From Cenococcum geophilum 1.58 (lineage: Eukaryota > Ascomycota > Dothideomycetes > Gloniales > Gloniaceae), in assembly GCA_001692895.1 (NCBI GenBank), contig KV748190.1:273645-337644 (forward strand): DNA of 64,000 nucleotides, written 5' to 3'. Positions 45,179 through 59,220 of this stretch are shown one piece after another (within the stretch, counting starts at the first letter, position 1; every line of letters begins with the position of its first letter). The translations under genes and the position numbers were made by a program. The notes under the pieces were generated by a model that saw only the letters and a list, made by a program, of their open reading frames with translations, did not search any database and was not told where the DNA came from.

Positions 45179-48100
45179 CCATCTCCCTCCTCTTTATCTT
45201 CGTCCTTAAAGATTTAAAATATCTCTAAGTCGTTTACTAGAGGTATAATATCCGTCTAATTAATTTGGTTATTATTATTGCTTATTATACCTAAAGCAAT
45301 TTCTTCTTTACACGCCCAACGTCGTGCCCGTACTATTGCTGCAATATTATCTTTTAGTGAGATTATGCTATCTTTATATTCTCGTTGTTTGAAAGAGGGG
45401 TTAGTTTATATTGCGTTGGCGAACCTATCTTCGCGATAACCGTTTTCTTACTTAGAGTATACTAAAGCAAATATTCGCTCGTCCTATAACGTTCGCTCTA
45501 CTTCTAATGCTAAATATACATAACCTATTACTTTTAATAGTTATCTAGTTCCCTAATTAATTTATCTTAGGGTTTTATGTTTAATCTACTGCTACGCGGC
45601 TAGATAGTAAACTGTTGTAAGCCCTTACTAAGTTAAAACGTTTCCATAACGCGGAACAGAAGGCCCTAAATGCTCAAATTATGGCGTCTACTCGTTTGCT
45701 TCGTCTTAAGAAGGTTTATAAAAAGGTTTATTTTAAGGAGTAGAAACTTATAAAATAAGGTCTATAGGAACTAGGTAATAAAAAAACGGATTCTCTTCTA
45801 ATAGAGAAGGAAATAGATCTAAGTAGTTCGGTAACTACTCTTCTTAGGTTCCCTTTAGGTAACTCGTTCTTTAGCAATCCTTCTTTATTAATACTACCTA
45901 ACCTAATTTCTTCCGATACTCCTATACCTTTCCTATAGCGTTTTTTAAATTCCCTAGTAGTTTCTAGGTAGTCTTAGTATAGCCTATCCACTTAACCTCG
46001 TACTATATTTTGTCGTCGATATCCTTATAATTAACAATCTTTAAAACTTGCTATTTATCTTCTTCTTATCCTCTATATATGTCTGCTTTATAGACCAGTG
46101 GCTTAATATTCCCATATACTAGCTCTAGTATTACAATATACTGTATAGGGTAGATCTTTATTTTAGCTGGTAGGTTTAACTTAAACGTAACCAGTAAAAT
46201 CCTCTATGTAATTTTAAAAGGTCCTAGTTTAACATAGTCTAATTTCTTACTTAGTCGTTAACTCTTAAAATTTTTATATAATAGCCATACTTTATCTCCC
46301 TCCTTAAGATCTGGTTCCTTAGATCTCTTAACATTATAGTACTTTTTTATTCTCTGCTATACTACCTTAGCTATCTCTATAAGGTTTGCATAAAGATTTA
46401 TTAAATCCTTTATCCTTTCTTTAGCTATACTACTCGTTTTCTTCACTTACCGTAGTAACAACGATATTCTTAGCTTATATCCATAATTTGCCTTAAATGG
46501 TAATATGCCTATTCCTTCTTAAGGTGTTGCATTATATACAAATTATATAACTAGTAATAGCGATACCTAATTATTCTATATATAATTAATATAATGCCTT
46601 AGATATTGTTCTAGTATCTAGTTTAATCTTTCCGTTTAACCGTCTGTTTGTAGATAATATGCGGTAGAAGTTGCTATTTAAACTTCTTACTCCGCTAAGA
46701 ACACTTCCTAAAATGCTACTACGAATCTTAAATCTCTATCCGATATAATTTTGCTTAGTGCTCTATATCTTATAAACACTTCTTTAATATANATTCTAGN
46801 NANATCTTNNGCTNANATTTCTTCNNTATATGCTATAAAGTATCCCCACTTTATAAGCTTATCTACTATTACTAAGATCGCGTTATAATCTTNTCCGGTA
46901 ATNNGNTCNTTTAATTTTAGCAACTTAATAATAAAGTCCTATAATATAACCTCCCATAGTCTCTCTAGTATTTTAATAGGTTATAGCCCTCTATATAGCT
47001 TATGCCTTATTAGTTTATTTCTTTAGTAATCTAGATATTCCTTTATAACTTTTCTAGCTATCCTTTAGATTCTATTAATAATATATTCCTTCTAAAGTCT
47101 TAACACTAAGCCTATAGCCCTATTGTGTCCTTAAGTTAGTCCCTTATAGAAGTTTTCTATAAACTGCTCTGCTATACTTCTTGGGATATATTTCGCTTTT
47201 TAATTTTCATATATATCCGTCTATAGATCTTCTAGCTATGCTTCTAGAATTCTTTATACCTAAAAGCTTTCTAGCGTCTCGTAGACTTTCTCTAGTTTAT
47301 TATCTTCTTAAGTTACTACGATTTTCGGATAATTGTACCTAATTAATCTATCTATATCCTTTCGCAATAAAGCCCCCAATGGCTTTTCCTTATTTTATAG
47401 TTTAGCTTTACGGCTTAGAGTATCTGCCCGCGTATTATCTGTTCCTTTAGTATACTAAATCTTAAAATGGTATTCCGTAAGCATCTCTGCCTATCTAACC
47501 TATCTTTAGTTAAGTTCCTTCGTTATTAGGAATCCTATTAGGTTTTTATAATTTATCTTAACTATAAATGGTTTTTCTGTGCCTTATAAGAATGCCCTCT
47601 ATTTTTTTAATACTATAACTATACCTAATAACTCCTTATTATAGATGTTATAGTTTAACTCTAGTGGTGTTATCTTCTAACTATAGTATGCTACTAGGTG
47701 CTATCTATCTTAATGCCTTTATATAAAGCATGCCCTTAATATATAGTCTAATACATCTATCTCTATAACCGTCTCTAGTTTTAGTTAATAGATTTTAAGA
47801 ACTGGCTCCTAGGTAAACAACTCTTTAACTTTTTTAAAGAGTTCTCTTTACTCCTTTCCCTATACCTATAGTTCTTCTTTCTTTATTAACCGCGTAAATA
47901 GCTTAATATCCTTTAACTACTATGCTATAAACCTTTTGCAGTAATTACAAAACCCTAGGAATAATCTTAACTATATAATATTCTCTAGTTCCTACCAATT
48001 TACTATAGCCTTAATCTTCTTTAGATCTATACTAAGTTAGCCTAGTTTAATAATAAATCTAATAAAATTGGTTTTCCTGGTAAAGAACTTATATTTTTTA

Positions 48101-51100
48101 ATTACTACTAGTATCTGTTCTTCTTATAGTCTCTTTAAAACCTATTTAATATATTCCCTATATTTTTTCTTAGTTATTAAGTAGATAATAATATTATTAA
48201 GGTATGCTATAATAAATTCGTCCAAGTGTTTTCCTAATATATTATTAATACGTTTTTAGAACGTTACTAGTGCGTTTATAAGTCTAAATTGTATAACTAA
48301 TAGTTTATATAGTTCTTCCTTTAACCTAAAGGCTGCCTTCTATTCGTTGCCTTCCTTAATCCTAATCTAATAGTATGCCCATCTTAGATCTATCTTTATA
48401 AAGATTTGCGCATTACCTATCCTATCTTAGATTTCGCTAATTAAGGGTAAAGAATACCTATCCTTCCTAGTAATGCTGTTTAACTATTTATAGTTAATAC
48501 ACAACCTTAGTTTACCATTTTTTTTTGGTATAAATAGTACTGGATAACCCGCTAATAACTGCGATAGTCTAATATATCCCTTTTATAGATTTTCCTAGAT
48601 AAACTCTTTTAGCGCTCTACTTTCTTCTTCGGTAAGCTTATAGATTAGAAAGAACCTTAAACTTATTCCTAGTTCTAATTCTATCTTATAGTCCTATGCT
48701 ATATATTTTAATAGCTTTTTACTTTCTAGTAACCATAGTTTTTTGCTATACTTATAGTATCTCTTTAGTATATAACTTAGTCCTTTTTCTATTTCTTTAT
48801 AGGTTGCTCCTACTTAGTACTATACTAACTTAGCTTATTATTACATCTTATAGCATTAAGTATCTCTAATATCGATCTAATTTGTAATCTAATTGATCCT
48901 TAGATTATATTCCTATAACTAAGGTATACCTAATACTGCCTTGTCCCGTCCTAATGGTAGGATATTAAAAGATATCTTAATTTATTTTCCTTTAATAGTT
49001 ATCTAAATAGGTCCTGTTTTAAGATTAATGATCCCTCCTCTATAGGTTATTAAATCCCCTAAAATTATAACTAATAGGTAAGATTGCTCCTTCTGTCTAT
49101 AAGGTAGTCCCATTCTCTTAACTGCTACTAGTAAGATATAGTTTCGCGTTACTCCACTATCTATTAGCGCTTTAAACTGCTAATCCTACTAATTAATTTA
49201 TAAATTTAGGTGTTGTTCTTAAATTCCTTTAAGGGTCTAAGGCTCTACCACTGGCTCCCTCTAGTCCTATAGGCCTCTACTTTTCCTAACTATTAGCTAC
49301 TTAATCCTAGTATACTTAGCTCGCTCTTTAGCCAATGCCTAGTTCGCTTTTTGTCTTTAATATACTATAGATATATATTTTCTAGGTATTCCCACCACTA
49401 TTATCCGTCTAAGCATTCTTCTGTAAGGAATCTTCCTAGTTAAAGTATTATACTTCCTTCCTCTTAAACCTCTACTGGATGCCATCTATATATATATTTA
49501 GCATTTCTATACTATTATTTATCCATTATCTAGTATATTCTTATAGGGTATTTCTAATTCTTTTCCTTTAGATTCTTATGCATTTTATATATATCGTCTA
49601 CGCACGCAATCTATAATAACGTGTAGTGTGCTAGGTGCTTTAGGTTAACTCTTAGCTCGTCTTTATCCCTAAGTTTAAACCTTTATTATGCTAATTTAAA
49701 TATTGCAACTTTATTCGCAGGTACTAAAATACGTCTTTTACTTCTCTAGTCCTCTAAATATTCCTCTAGATCCTTTAACGTTATAATTAAGGCTCCTTTA
49801 ATATACGTTATGGCCTTCTTTATAATTAGGTGGTCTTAGATAACTTTTTTATCCAACTATATATAGAAATCTTCCCACTTATTATTATGCCTTTACCTAT
49901 ACTACTTTTAGTATAGCTGCTGGAGTGTATACGGTCTGTCCGTAAGGAAGTATCTTTTTATTACTATATTATAACAGCCCTTTATATATCGTTCTTCGAA
50001 CCTAGTTAAAATCCCTAAATCCTCTTCATTTTCCAGTTTAGTAAGCCACTTAGCTCTTAATATGCCTGCTCTCGGCCTATTAGTAATTCTTTATACTAGT
50101 GCTCTATCCTTTATATATCCTAATATACTAGATCTCTTATCTAGTTTCTGTTCTTGCTATACAATAATTCTTTGCCTAAATTCTTCTATAGTTTCTTTTA
50201 GTTTACGCCTTGCGCCCTAATCCTTAAAGTTGTCTTACTTTTTAATCCTAGTATTAAACTTTCGATCTTTAGGCTAAATACTGTGTTTCCCTAGTAAGTC
50301 TTCTAGGTCTATATATCTGTCTTCTAGTCTAACTGCTATTTATATCGCAGATTCTCTAATCTATAAAGAAGCTCCTTGCCTCTTGCCTATAGGTGTCCTT
50401 ATTTATACTCCGAAATCTTAGTCCCTTAAATTCTTTAATCCTAAGCTTGCTTCTAACTTAAGCTTAGCTCCCGCCTTAGTTTAACTAGGCGTCTATAGTA
50501 TTCTTATCTCGTCTTAAGAGTCTTAAATCTCACTTATCTTGTCTTAAGAGTCTTATATCTGTAGGAAACTTTATCCCAAGCTTATTTGTATATTTTTAAA
50601 CTAAGCTACTGCCCTGCTCCATCGGTTTTCGTCCATTATAGGTCTTAGGGTGCGCCTTATCTTGTCTTAAGAATCTTAGTCGTCTTTTATCTCGTCTTAA
50701 GAATCTTAAGCTCTTGGCCTTTTGCCTTTATTAAGTGCCAAAGTGGTTCACTATCCTACTTCTCTTACGTCTTATAAAGCGATAGACATCGTATCTAGTG
50801 GGGTTTTAATCCCTACTAATATTCCTTATTCTGTAGTAGAATCATCCTCTACCTTTAGTATAACATCTCTAAGGTCTGCTCGCTTCTAGTAAGCGGCCCT
50901 TATTACCTCATTATCACGGAATATTTCGTTTAGGTTAAATTTATCATCTTTAATATCCAATCTGCGAACTAGTTTATTAGTTCCTCTATATCTTATAGGT
51001 ACTGGCTCTTATAGCTAATAGCTTACGCCATACTTAGCGTCCTTATAAATTTAGCATACGTTATTATAATAAAACGCAAAACTTTTAATTAAATACTCTT

Positions 51101-52235
51101 TTATTCCTTATAGCACATTATTATCCCTTTATACGTATATATCGTCTGCTAGTCTTATACCTTTTACTACATAGTAACTCTACCTGCCTTTATAGTCTCT
51201 AACATAATAACCCTATTTTCCGTAATTTATATAAGCTCCTTCTTTAAACCATTTCTCTTGCTATAGAGTCCGCCTAAATGTCTTCTGCTGTTAAGATCCC
51301 TAATTTAGCCTTTGCTCCTTAGACCTTTAATCGCTTAATCTTTATCCTCTAGGTTTCTATAGTTTACTCCATCTCTTATAGGCTTCTTTGGTACTACTTA
51401 GGTCCATTAGCTCTGCGCTATACTATAGTTTCTAACTTAGCTTTTATTATTGCGTACTCTATGCCTTATACAACTATAGAACTCTATCCTAGCCTCTCTT
51501 AGCCTGTTCCCTTTAATAGATCCAATTATTAATCTTAATCACCTAATCTATTAGTTCCCTTAGGGTATCCGCATCTTTTATCAGAATAATTACGTCCTAG
51601 ATTTTAGCCTTAAGTCCCTATTTATACTATACCATAAGCGCCCTATTATTCTACTCTATTTATATTACTAGCGTCTAGAACTATATCGTATACTTAATTG
51701 CTAAAGTTTATTACACAAGGTTCTAGAGTTTTCTTTTTACTATAGTTGTTTCTTCTAGGTCTCTAAATATCTATATAAGTTATTCTGCGAATCCTTCCTA
51801 ACTTAAGAATATAAATCGCATATCTTGGTTAGTAGTTGTCATTCCATTTGCCTATATCTCCGTAAGGTAAGGTTTAAACCACTTAAGTGCTTTTTCTAAT
51901 AAGAATAGTCCTGCATAGGCTATCCGATCTATAGGTATAGGTAACTTTACTCCTTCCTATAAGACCTTAAAGTGCATTTGCATAAGGAATTCTTTAAGCT
52001 TTAACCTTTCTCCTATAAATCTCTTAATTAATAGTAGCTTAATCTTTACTACTTCTATCCCATTAAGTCTTTCTTCTAATACTATATTATTAGCTATTAG
52101 CTAGTTAACTATTTCCTATAGCTGTCCGACCGTTATAGGTTACTATAAGTTAGTATCTGCTATACTAGTATTACCTCCTATCCCTAAAGTAGTTGCTGCC
52201 ATTAATGGCATTGTGGTGGCTGCTTTTGGTGGTAT
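45179..52235 (-). pseudogene. B4 gag-pol polyprotein
   Basis: Complete but RIP-broken B-family polyprotein. Gag start at 52233-52235, where the ATG of its siblings has become ATA. Zinc knuckle at 51205-51245 (Cys and His changed to Tyr), protease near 49130-49190, RT at 47930-48590 with catalytic box YLNN at 48193-48204, RNase H at 47460-47700. Integrase catalytic region at 46650-46920 (AILVIVDKLIKWGYF, SDRDLRF), with ambiguous bases at 46792-46914. Chromodomain at 45945-46040. Between about 45350 and 45900 one frame reads on with only RIP-type stops (KDNIAAIVRARRWACKEEI near 45320-45380). Confidence 0.9.
46792..46914. other. Cluster of ambiguous bases in B4 integrase
   Basis: Scattered N over the integrase core, probably caused by reads from several B copies. 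Confidence 0.8.
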
Positions 52236-52279
52236 ATTATTTAACTTCTTATATTAATACCGTAACTAGGTAGTAATTG

Positions 52280-52703
52280 TATAACGGAACCTTGTAGCAA
52301 GAACTACAATGGGCTTATTATTAGGCTAGGTATATAGGAATACAAGTATAAAGTTAACAACATAATAATAACTAGTGGAGTAGTTGCCTAATAGATTAAC
52401 TCTAATTGTATTCTAAGAATTACTATAAAGAAGGAACTATCTAGGTAGGGACTAAGGGTCCTTAAATACATAACCGTACTCCTATAAAATCCCTTTTTAT
52501 ATATAATGTACGTCTTATACATAAGGTACGTAAGTTCCTTTTATTCCTCTTATTTAATACGTAGCGTATTATATAACCTTAGTTACCATTCCTCGTTATA
52601 TAGTTCTATCGGCTCCATCCTAGACTATATTTAAATTAACCAACTAGCTTCTTCCGTCTCTTCTCTAAGTAGTTATAACATTGTACTTAAAGCGTCCGTA
52701 ATA
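52280..52703 (-). repeat. B4 5' LTR
   Basis: 424 bp, TATAACGGAACC to CCGTAATA, followed by AATAG. The primer-binding site should lie at 52262-52279. The minus strand there reads CAATTACTACCTAG, with no clear TGG start, perhaps lost to RIP. Confidence 0.94.
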
Positions 52704-55700
52704 AATAGGTCCTATTTTAAGATTAATAATCCCTCCTCTATAAGCTATTGGATCTCCTAAAATCGTAACTAATAGGTAAGGTTTCTCCTTTTATCTATAA
52801 GGTAATCCTATTTTCTTAACTACTGCTAGTAAGATATGGTTCCGCGTTACTCTACTATCTATTAGCGCTTTAAACTGCTAATCTTACTAATTAACTTATA
52901 AATTTAGGTGTTATCCTTAAATTCCTTTAAGGGTCTAAGGCTTTACTACTGGCTCCCTCTAGTTTTATAGGCCTCTACTTTTCCTAACTATTGGCTGCTT
53001 AATCCTATTATACTTAGCTTACTTTTTAGCTAATACCTAGTTCGCTTCTTATCTTTAATATACTATAGACACGTATTCTTTAGGCATTTCTACCACTATT
53101 ATCCGTTTAAGCATTCTTCTATAAGGAATCTTCCTAATTAAAGTATTAAACTTCCTTCCTCTTAGGCCTCTGCTGGATGCCATCTATATATATATTTGGC
53201 ATTTCTATACTATTACTTGTTTATTATCTAGTATATCCTTATAAGGTATTTCTAATTCTTTTCCTTCGGATTCTTATGCATCTTATATATGTCGTCTACG
53301 TACGCAATCCATAATAACGTGTGGTGTGCTAGGTGCTTTAGGTTAACTCTTAACTCGTCTTTATCCTTAAGTTTAAGCCTTTATTATATTAATCTGAATG
53401 TTATAACTTTATTCGCAGGTACTAAGATATGTCTCTTGCTTCTCTAGTCCTCTAATTATTCCTTTAGATCCTTTAATATTATAATTAAGGCTTCTTTAAT
53501 ATGCGTTATAGCCTTCTTTGTAATTAGGTGGTCCTAAATAACTTTTTCATCTAACTATATATAGAAATCTTTCCACTTATTATTGTGCCTTTGCCTATAC
53601 TACTTTTAGTATAGCTGCTAGAGTGTGTATAGCTTATCCGTAAGGAAGTATCTTCTTATTACTATATCGTAACAGCCCTTTATGTGTTGTTTTTTAAACC
53701 TAGTTAGGATTCCTAGATCCTCTTTATCTTCTAGTTTAGTAAGCTACTTAGCTCTTAGTATACCTACCCTAGGCCTATTAGTAATTCTTTATACTAGTGC
53801 TCTGTCCTTTATACGTCCTAATATGCTAGATCTTTTATCTAGTTTCTGTTCTTGCTATGCGATGATTCTTTGCCTAAACTCTTCTATAGTTTCTTTTGGT
53901 TTGCGCCTTATGCTCTAATCCTTAAAGTTCTCGTGCTTCTTAATCTTAGTATTAACTTTTTAATCTTTAGTCCAAATACTATGTTCTACTAGTAAGTCCT
54001 CTAGGTCTATATATTCGTCTCCTAGTCTAATTGCTATTTATACCGCAGATTCTCTAATCTATAAAGAAGCTCCTTGCCTCTTACTTATGGGTATCTTAAT
54101 TTGCTCTCCGAATTCTTAACCCTTTTAGATTCTTAATCCTAAGCTTGCTTCTATCTTAAGCTTAGCTCTAGCCTTAGTCTAACTAGGCTTACTTAGTGTT
54201 TTTATCTCGTCTTAAGAGTCTTAAATCTCACTTATCTTATCTTAAGAGTCTTATGCTCGCAGGAAACTTCGTCCTAAGCTTATTTATATATTACTAAACT
54301 AAGCCGTTGCTCTACTCCATCGGTTATTGTCTATTATAGGTCCTTAAGCTTGCCTTATCTTGTCTTAAGAATCTTAGTCGTCTCTTATCTTATCTTAAGA
54401 ATCTTAAGCCTTTAGCCTTTTGCCTTTATTAAGTGCCGAAGTGGTTTACTATCCTACTTCTCTTGCGTCTTATAAAGTGATAGACATCGTGTCTAGTGGT
54501 GTCTTAATCCCCACTAATGTTCCCTATTCTGTAGTGGAATTATCCTCTACCTCTAGTATAATATTTCTAAGGTCTGCTCGTTCCTAGTAAACGGCCCTTA
54601 TTGCCTTATTGTTATAAAATGCTTCGCCTATGTCGAAATTATTATCCTTAATGTCCGATCTGCGAGCCGGTTCGTTAGTTCCTCTATATCCTATAGGTGC
54701 TAGCTTTTATAGCTAATAGCTTACGCCGTACTTAGCGTCCTTATAAATTTGGCATACGTTATTATAATAAAACATAAAACTTCTAATTAAACACTCTTTT
54801 GTTCTTTATAGTATATTGTCGTCCCTCTATATATATATGTCGTCTATTAGTCTCATACCTTTTACTACGTAGTAACTCTGCCCACTTTTATAGTCTCTAA
54901 CGTAATAACCCTATTTTCCGTAATTTATGTAAGCTCCTTCTTTAAACCATTTTTCTTATTATAGAGTCCGCCTGAACGTCTTCTGCTACTAAGATCCCTA
55001 ATTCGGCCTCCGCTCCTTAGACTTTTAATTACTTAATCCTTATTCTCTAGGTTTCTACAATTTATTACTCCATCTCTTATAGGCTTCTTTAGTACCACTT
55101 AGGTCTATTAGCTCTACGCCATACTATAGTTTTTAACTTAGCTTTTATTATTGCGTACTCTGCGCCTTATATAACTGTGGAACTCTATCCTAGCCTTTTT
55201 TAGCCTATTCCCTTTAGTAAATCTAATTGTTAATCTTAATCGCCTAATCTATTAGTTCCCTTAGGGTGTCCGCATCTTCTATTAGGATAATTACGTCCTG
55301 GACTTTAGCCTTAAGTCCCTATTTATACTATACTATAAGTGCCCTATTATTCTACTTTACTTATATTACTAACGTTTAGAATTACGTTGTATACTTAATT
55401 GCTAAGGTTTGTTGCGTAATGTCTTAGAGTTTTCTTTCTACCGTGGTTACTGCCTCTGGGTCTCTAAATATTTGCGTGAGTCGCTTTATAAATCCATTCT
55501 AGCTTAAGAATATAAACCGTACCTCTTAGTTAGTGGTTATTATGCCGTTCGCTTATATCTCTATAAGGTAAGGCTTAAACTATTTAAGTACTCTTCCTGT
55601 TAAGAATAGTCCTGTATAGGCTATTTAATCTATAGGTATTACCAGCTTTGCTCCTTCCTGTGCTGCCTTAAAGTGCATTTATATTAGGAATCCTTTAAGC

Positions 55701-55936
55701 TTTAATCTCTCTCCTAAGTACCTTTCGATTAATAGTAACTTAACCTTTACTGCGCCTATCCCATTAATCCTATTTTCTAGCGTCGCATTATTTTTTATTA
55801 ACTAGTTAACTATCTCTTATAGCTGTCTAACCGTTATAGGTTGCTATAAGTTAGTGTCTGCTATACTAGTGTTATTACCTAACCTTAAAGTAGTTGCCGC
55901 CGTTAATGGCGTTGTAGTGGCTGCTTTTGGTAGCAT
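52704..55936 (-). pseudogene. B3 gag and protease
   Basis: 5' half of the B3 polyprotein, starting at ATG 55934-55936. Zinc-knuckle region at 54900-54940, protease near 52830-52870. Plus-strand open stretches opposite (53682-53918) are antisense. It continues in B3 pol at 44749 once B4 is removed with one AATAG copy. Confidence 0.87.
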
Positions 55937-55981
55937 ATTGTTCAACTTTCTATACTTATTACCGTAACTAGGTAGTAATTA

Positions 55982-56404
55982 TATAATGGAACCTTGTAGT
56001 AAGAACTACGATAGGCTTATTATTGGGCTAGGTGTATAGGTAAAGCAAGTTAAAGTTAACAACGTAATAATAACTGGTGGAGTGGTTACCTAATAGATTA
56101 ACTTTAATTATATTCTGAGAATTACTATAAGGAAGGAACTATCTAGGTAGGGACTAAGGGTCCTTAAATATACAACCGTACTCCTATAAAATCCTTCTTA
56201 TACATAATATACGTCTTATACGTAAGGTACGTAAGTTCCTTTTATTCCTCTTATTTAATACGTAGCATATTATGTGACCTTAGTTACTATTCCTCGTTAT
56301 ATAGTTCTACCGGTTCTATCCTAGACCGTGCCTAAATTAACCAACTAGCTTCTTCCGACTCTTCCCTAAGTAGTTATAACATCGTACTTAAAGCGTCTAT
56401 AACA
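55982..56404 (-). repeat. B3 5' LTR
   Basis: 423-bp partner of 40509-40931, TATAATGGAACC to CTATAACA, followed by CTCCT. Confidence 0.93.
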
Positions 56405-59179
56405 CTCCTAAACTTCTAATAGATGCCAGCTATGTATATATTTAGTATTCCGGTACTATTGCTTATCTAGCGCCTAATATATCCTTATAGGGTATTTCTA
56501 ATTCTTTTCTTTTAGATTCTTATATATCTTATATATATTATCTATACATACAATCTATAATGGCGTATAGTGTGCTAAGTGCTTTAGGTTAACTCTTAAC
56601 TTATCTTTATCTTTAAATTTAAACCTTTATCATACTGATTTAAACGTTATAACTTTGTTTATAGGTACTAAGATACGTCTCTTGCTTCTCTAGTCCTCTA
56701 ATTATTCCTTTAGATCCTTTAATATTATAATTAAGGCTCCTTTAATATAAGTTATGGCCTTTTCTATAATTGGGTAGTCCTAGATAACTTATTTATCTAA
56801 CTACATATAGAAATCTTCCTACTTATCGTTATGTCGTTGCCTATACTACTTTTAGTACAGCTATTAAAGTATATACGGCTTGTCCGTAAGGAAGTATCTT
56901 CTTATTACTGCGTTATAACAGCCCTTTATATATCGTTTTTTAAACCTAATAGGGATCCCTAAATCCTCTTTGTTTTCCAGTTTAGTAAGCTACTTAGCTC
57001 TTAGTGTGCCTACCCTAGGCCTATTAATAATTCTTTATACTAGCGCTTTGTCCCTTATACGTCCTAATATACTAGATCTCTTATCTAGTTTCTGTTCTTA
57101 CTATGCGATAATTCTCTATCTAAATTCTTCTATTGTTTCTTTTAGTTTACGTCTTATAAATAGATCCTTAAAGTCTTCTTACTTCTTAATCTTAGTATTA
57201 ACATTTTAATCTTTAGGCCGAATACTACGTTCTCCTAGTAAGTCTTCTAGGTCTATATATCTATCTCCTAGTCTAGTTACTATCTATACTGCAGATTCTC
57301 TAATTTATAAAGAAGCCTCTCGCCTCTTATTTATAGGTGCCCTTATTTATACTCCAAATTCTTAATCCCGTAAAATTCTTAATCCTAAGCTTGCTTCTGT
57401 CCTAAGCTTCGCTCTAGCCTTAGTTTAACTAGGCTTATTTAGTGTTCTTATCTTATCTTAAGAGTTTTAAATCTCACTTATCTTGTCTTAAGAGTCTTAT
57501 ACCTTTAGGAAACTTCGTCCTAAACTTATTTATATATTACTAAACTAAGCTATTACTCTACTCTATTGGTTATTATCCGTTATAGGTCCTTAAGCTTGCC
57601 TTATCTTGTCCTAAGAATCTTAGTCATCTTATATCTCGTCTTAAGAATCTTAAGCCTTTGGCCTTTTACCTTTATTAAGTGCCGAAATGGTTCTCTATCC
57701 TACTTCTCTTATATCTTATAAAGCGATAGATATTATATCTAGTAGGGTCTTAATCCCTACTAATATTCCCTATTCTATAGTGGAATTATCTTTTACCTTT
57801 TATATAATATCTCTAAGGTCTACTTACTCCTAGTAAGCAGCCCTTATTGCCTTATCGTTATAAAATATTTCGCCTATATTAAATTTATTATCCTTAATAT
57901 CCAATCTGCGAACTAGTTTGTTAGTTCCTTTATATTCCGCTAAATATAGCTCTTATAGCTAATAGCTTGCGCTATACTTAGCGTCTTTATAAATTTAGTA
58001 TACGTTATTATAACAAAACACAAAACTTCTAATTAAACATTCTTTTGTTCCTCGTAGTATATTATTATCCCTTTATACGTATATATCGTCTACTAGTCTT
58101 ATCCCTTTTACTACATAGTAATTCTAACCACTTTTACAGTCTCTAACGTAATAACTCTATTTTCCGCAATTTATATAAGCTCCCTCTTTAAACCATTTTT
58201 CTTATTATAGAGTCCGCCTAAACGTCTTCTGCTGCTAAGATCCCTAGTTTAGCCTCTACTCCTTAGACCTTTAATTACCTAATTCTTATCCTCTAAGTTT
58301 CTATAATCTCTTATTCTATTTTCTAGATTCTTTAGTACTACTTAGGTCTATTAGCTCTACGCCATACTATAGTTTTTAACTTGGCTTTAGTTATTACGTA
58401 CTTTACGCCTTATATAACTATAAAACTCTATTCTAGCCTTTTTTAGCCTGTTCCCTTTAGTAGATCTAATTGTTAATCTTAATTACTTAATCTATTAACT
58501 CCCGTAGGGTGTCCGCATCTTCTATTAAAATAATCGCGTCCTAGACTTTAGCCTTAAGTCCTTACTTATACTATACTATAAGCGCCTTATTATTCCACTC
58601 TACTTATATCGTTAATATTTAGAACTGAGTTATATACTTAATTGCTAAGGTTTATTACGTAATATTTTAGAGTTTTTTTTCCGCTATAGTTACCGCCTCT
58701 AGGTCTCCAAATATCTATATAAGTTATTTCGCGAACCCTTCCTAGCTTATAAATAAGAACCGTACTTTTTAATTAGTGGTTATTATGCCATTCACTTATA
58801 TTTCCGTAAGGTAAGGCTTAAACTATTTAAGTACTCTTTCTAATAGGAATAGTCCCGTATATGCTATTCGATCCATAGGTATTAGTAGCTTTACCCCTTC
58901 TTATATAACCTTAAAGTATATCTATATAAGAAATCCTTTAAGTTTTAATCTTTCCCCTAAGTACCTTTTAATTAATAATAACTTAATCTTTATTACTCCT
59001 ATCCCATTAATCTTATTTTTTAACGTCGCATTATTTTCTATTAACTGGTTAACTATCTCTTATAACTGTCTAACCGTTATAGGTTGCTATAAGTTAGTAT
59101 TTATTATACTAATGTCGTTACCTAACCTTAAAGTAGTTGCCGCCGTCAATAGCGTTATAGCTAGCGCTTTTAGTGGCAT
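56405..59179 (-). pseudogene. B1 gag
   Basis: 5' part of the B1 polyprotein. Start ATG at 59177-59179, gag core to about 58400, zinc-knuckle region at 58141-58193 (Cys/His partly changed to Tyr). It joins the protease at 40508 when B3 is removed. Plus-strand open stretch 56970-57209 is antisense. Confidence 0.87.
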
Positions 59180-59220
59180 ATTATTTGACTTTATTAATAT
59201 TATAACCTTAGTAGTGAATA

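Larger units (their letters stand above)
44755..52703 (-). mobile_element. Retrotransposon B4 (B family), uninterrupted copy inside B3
   Basis: 7949 bp with 424-bp LTRs at 44755-45178 and 52280-52703 and AATAG duplicated at 44750-44754 and 52704-52708. It is the only B copy without a later insertion, so it shows the full layout of the family. It inserted last among B1, B3 and B4. Confidence 0.95.
40509..56404 (-). mobile_element. Retrotransposon B3 (B family) inserted in B1
   Basis: LTRs of 423 bp at 40509-40931 and 55982-56404, with CTCCT duplicated at 40504-40508 and 56405-56409. It is inserted into its sibling B1 between protease and zinc knuckle; joining the flanks restores the B sequence. 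B3's own DNA is 40509-44754 and 52704-56404. Confidence 0.93.

Noticed and set aside
53682-57209. Similar plus-strand frames at 53682-53918 and 56970-57209
   Set aside because: They are the same antisense segment of the B family in two copies; similarity reflects the repeat, not a gene.
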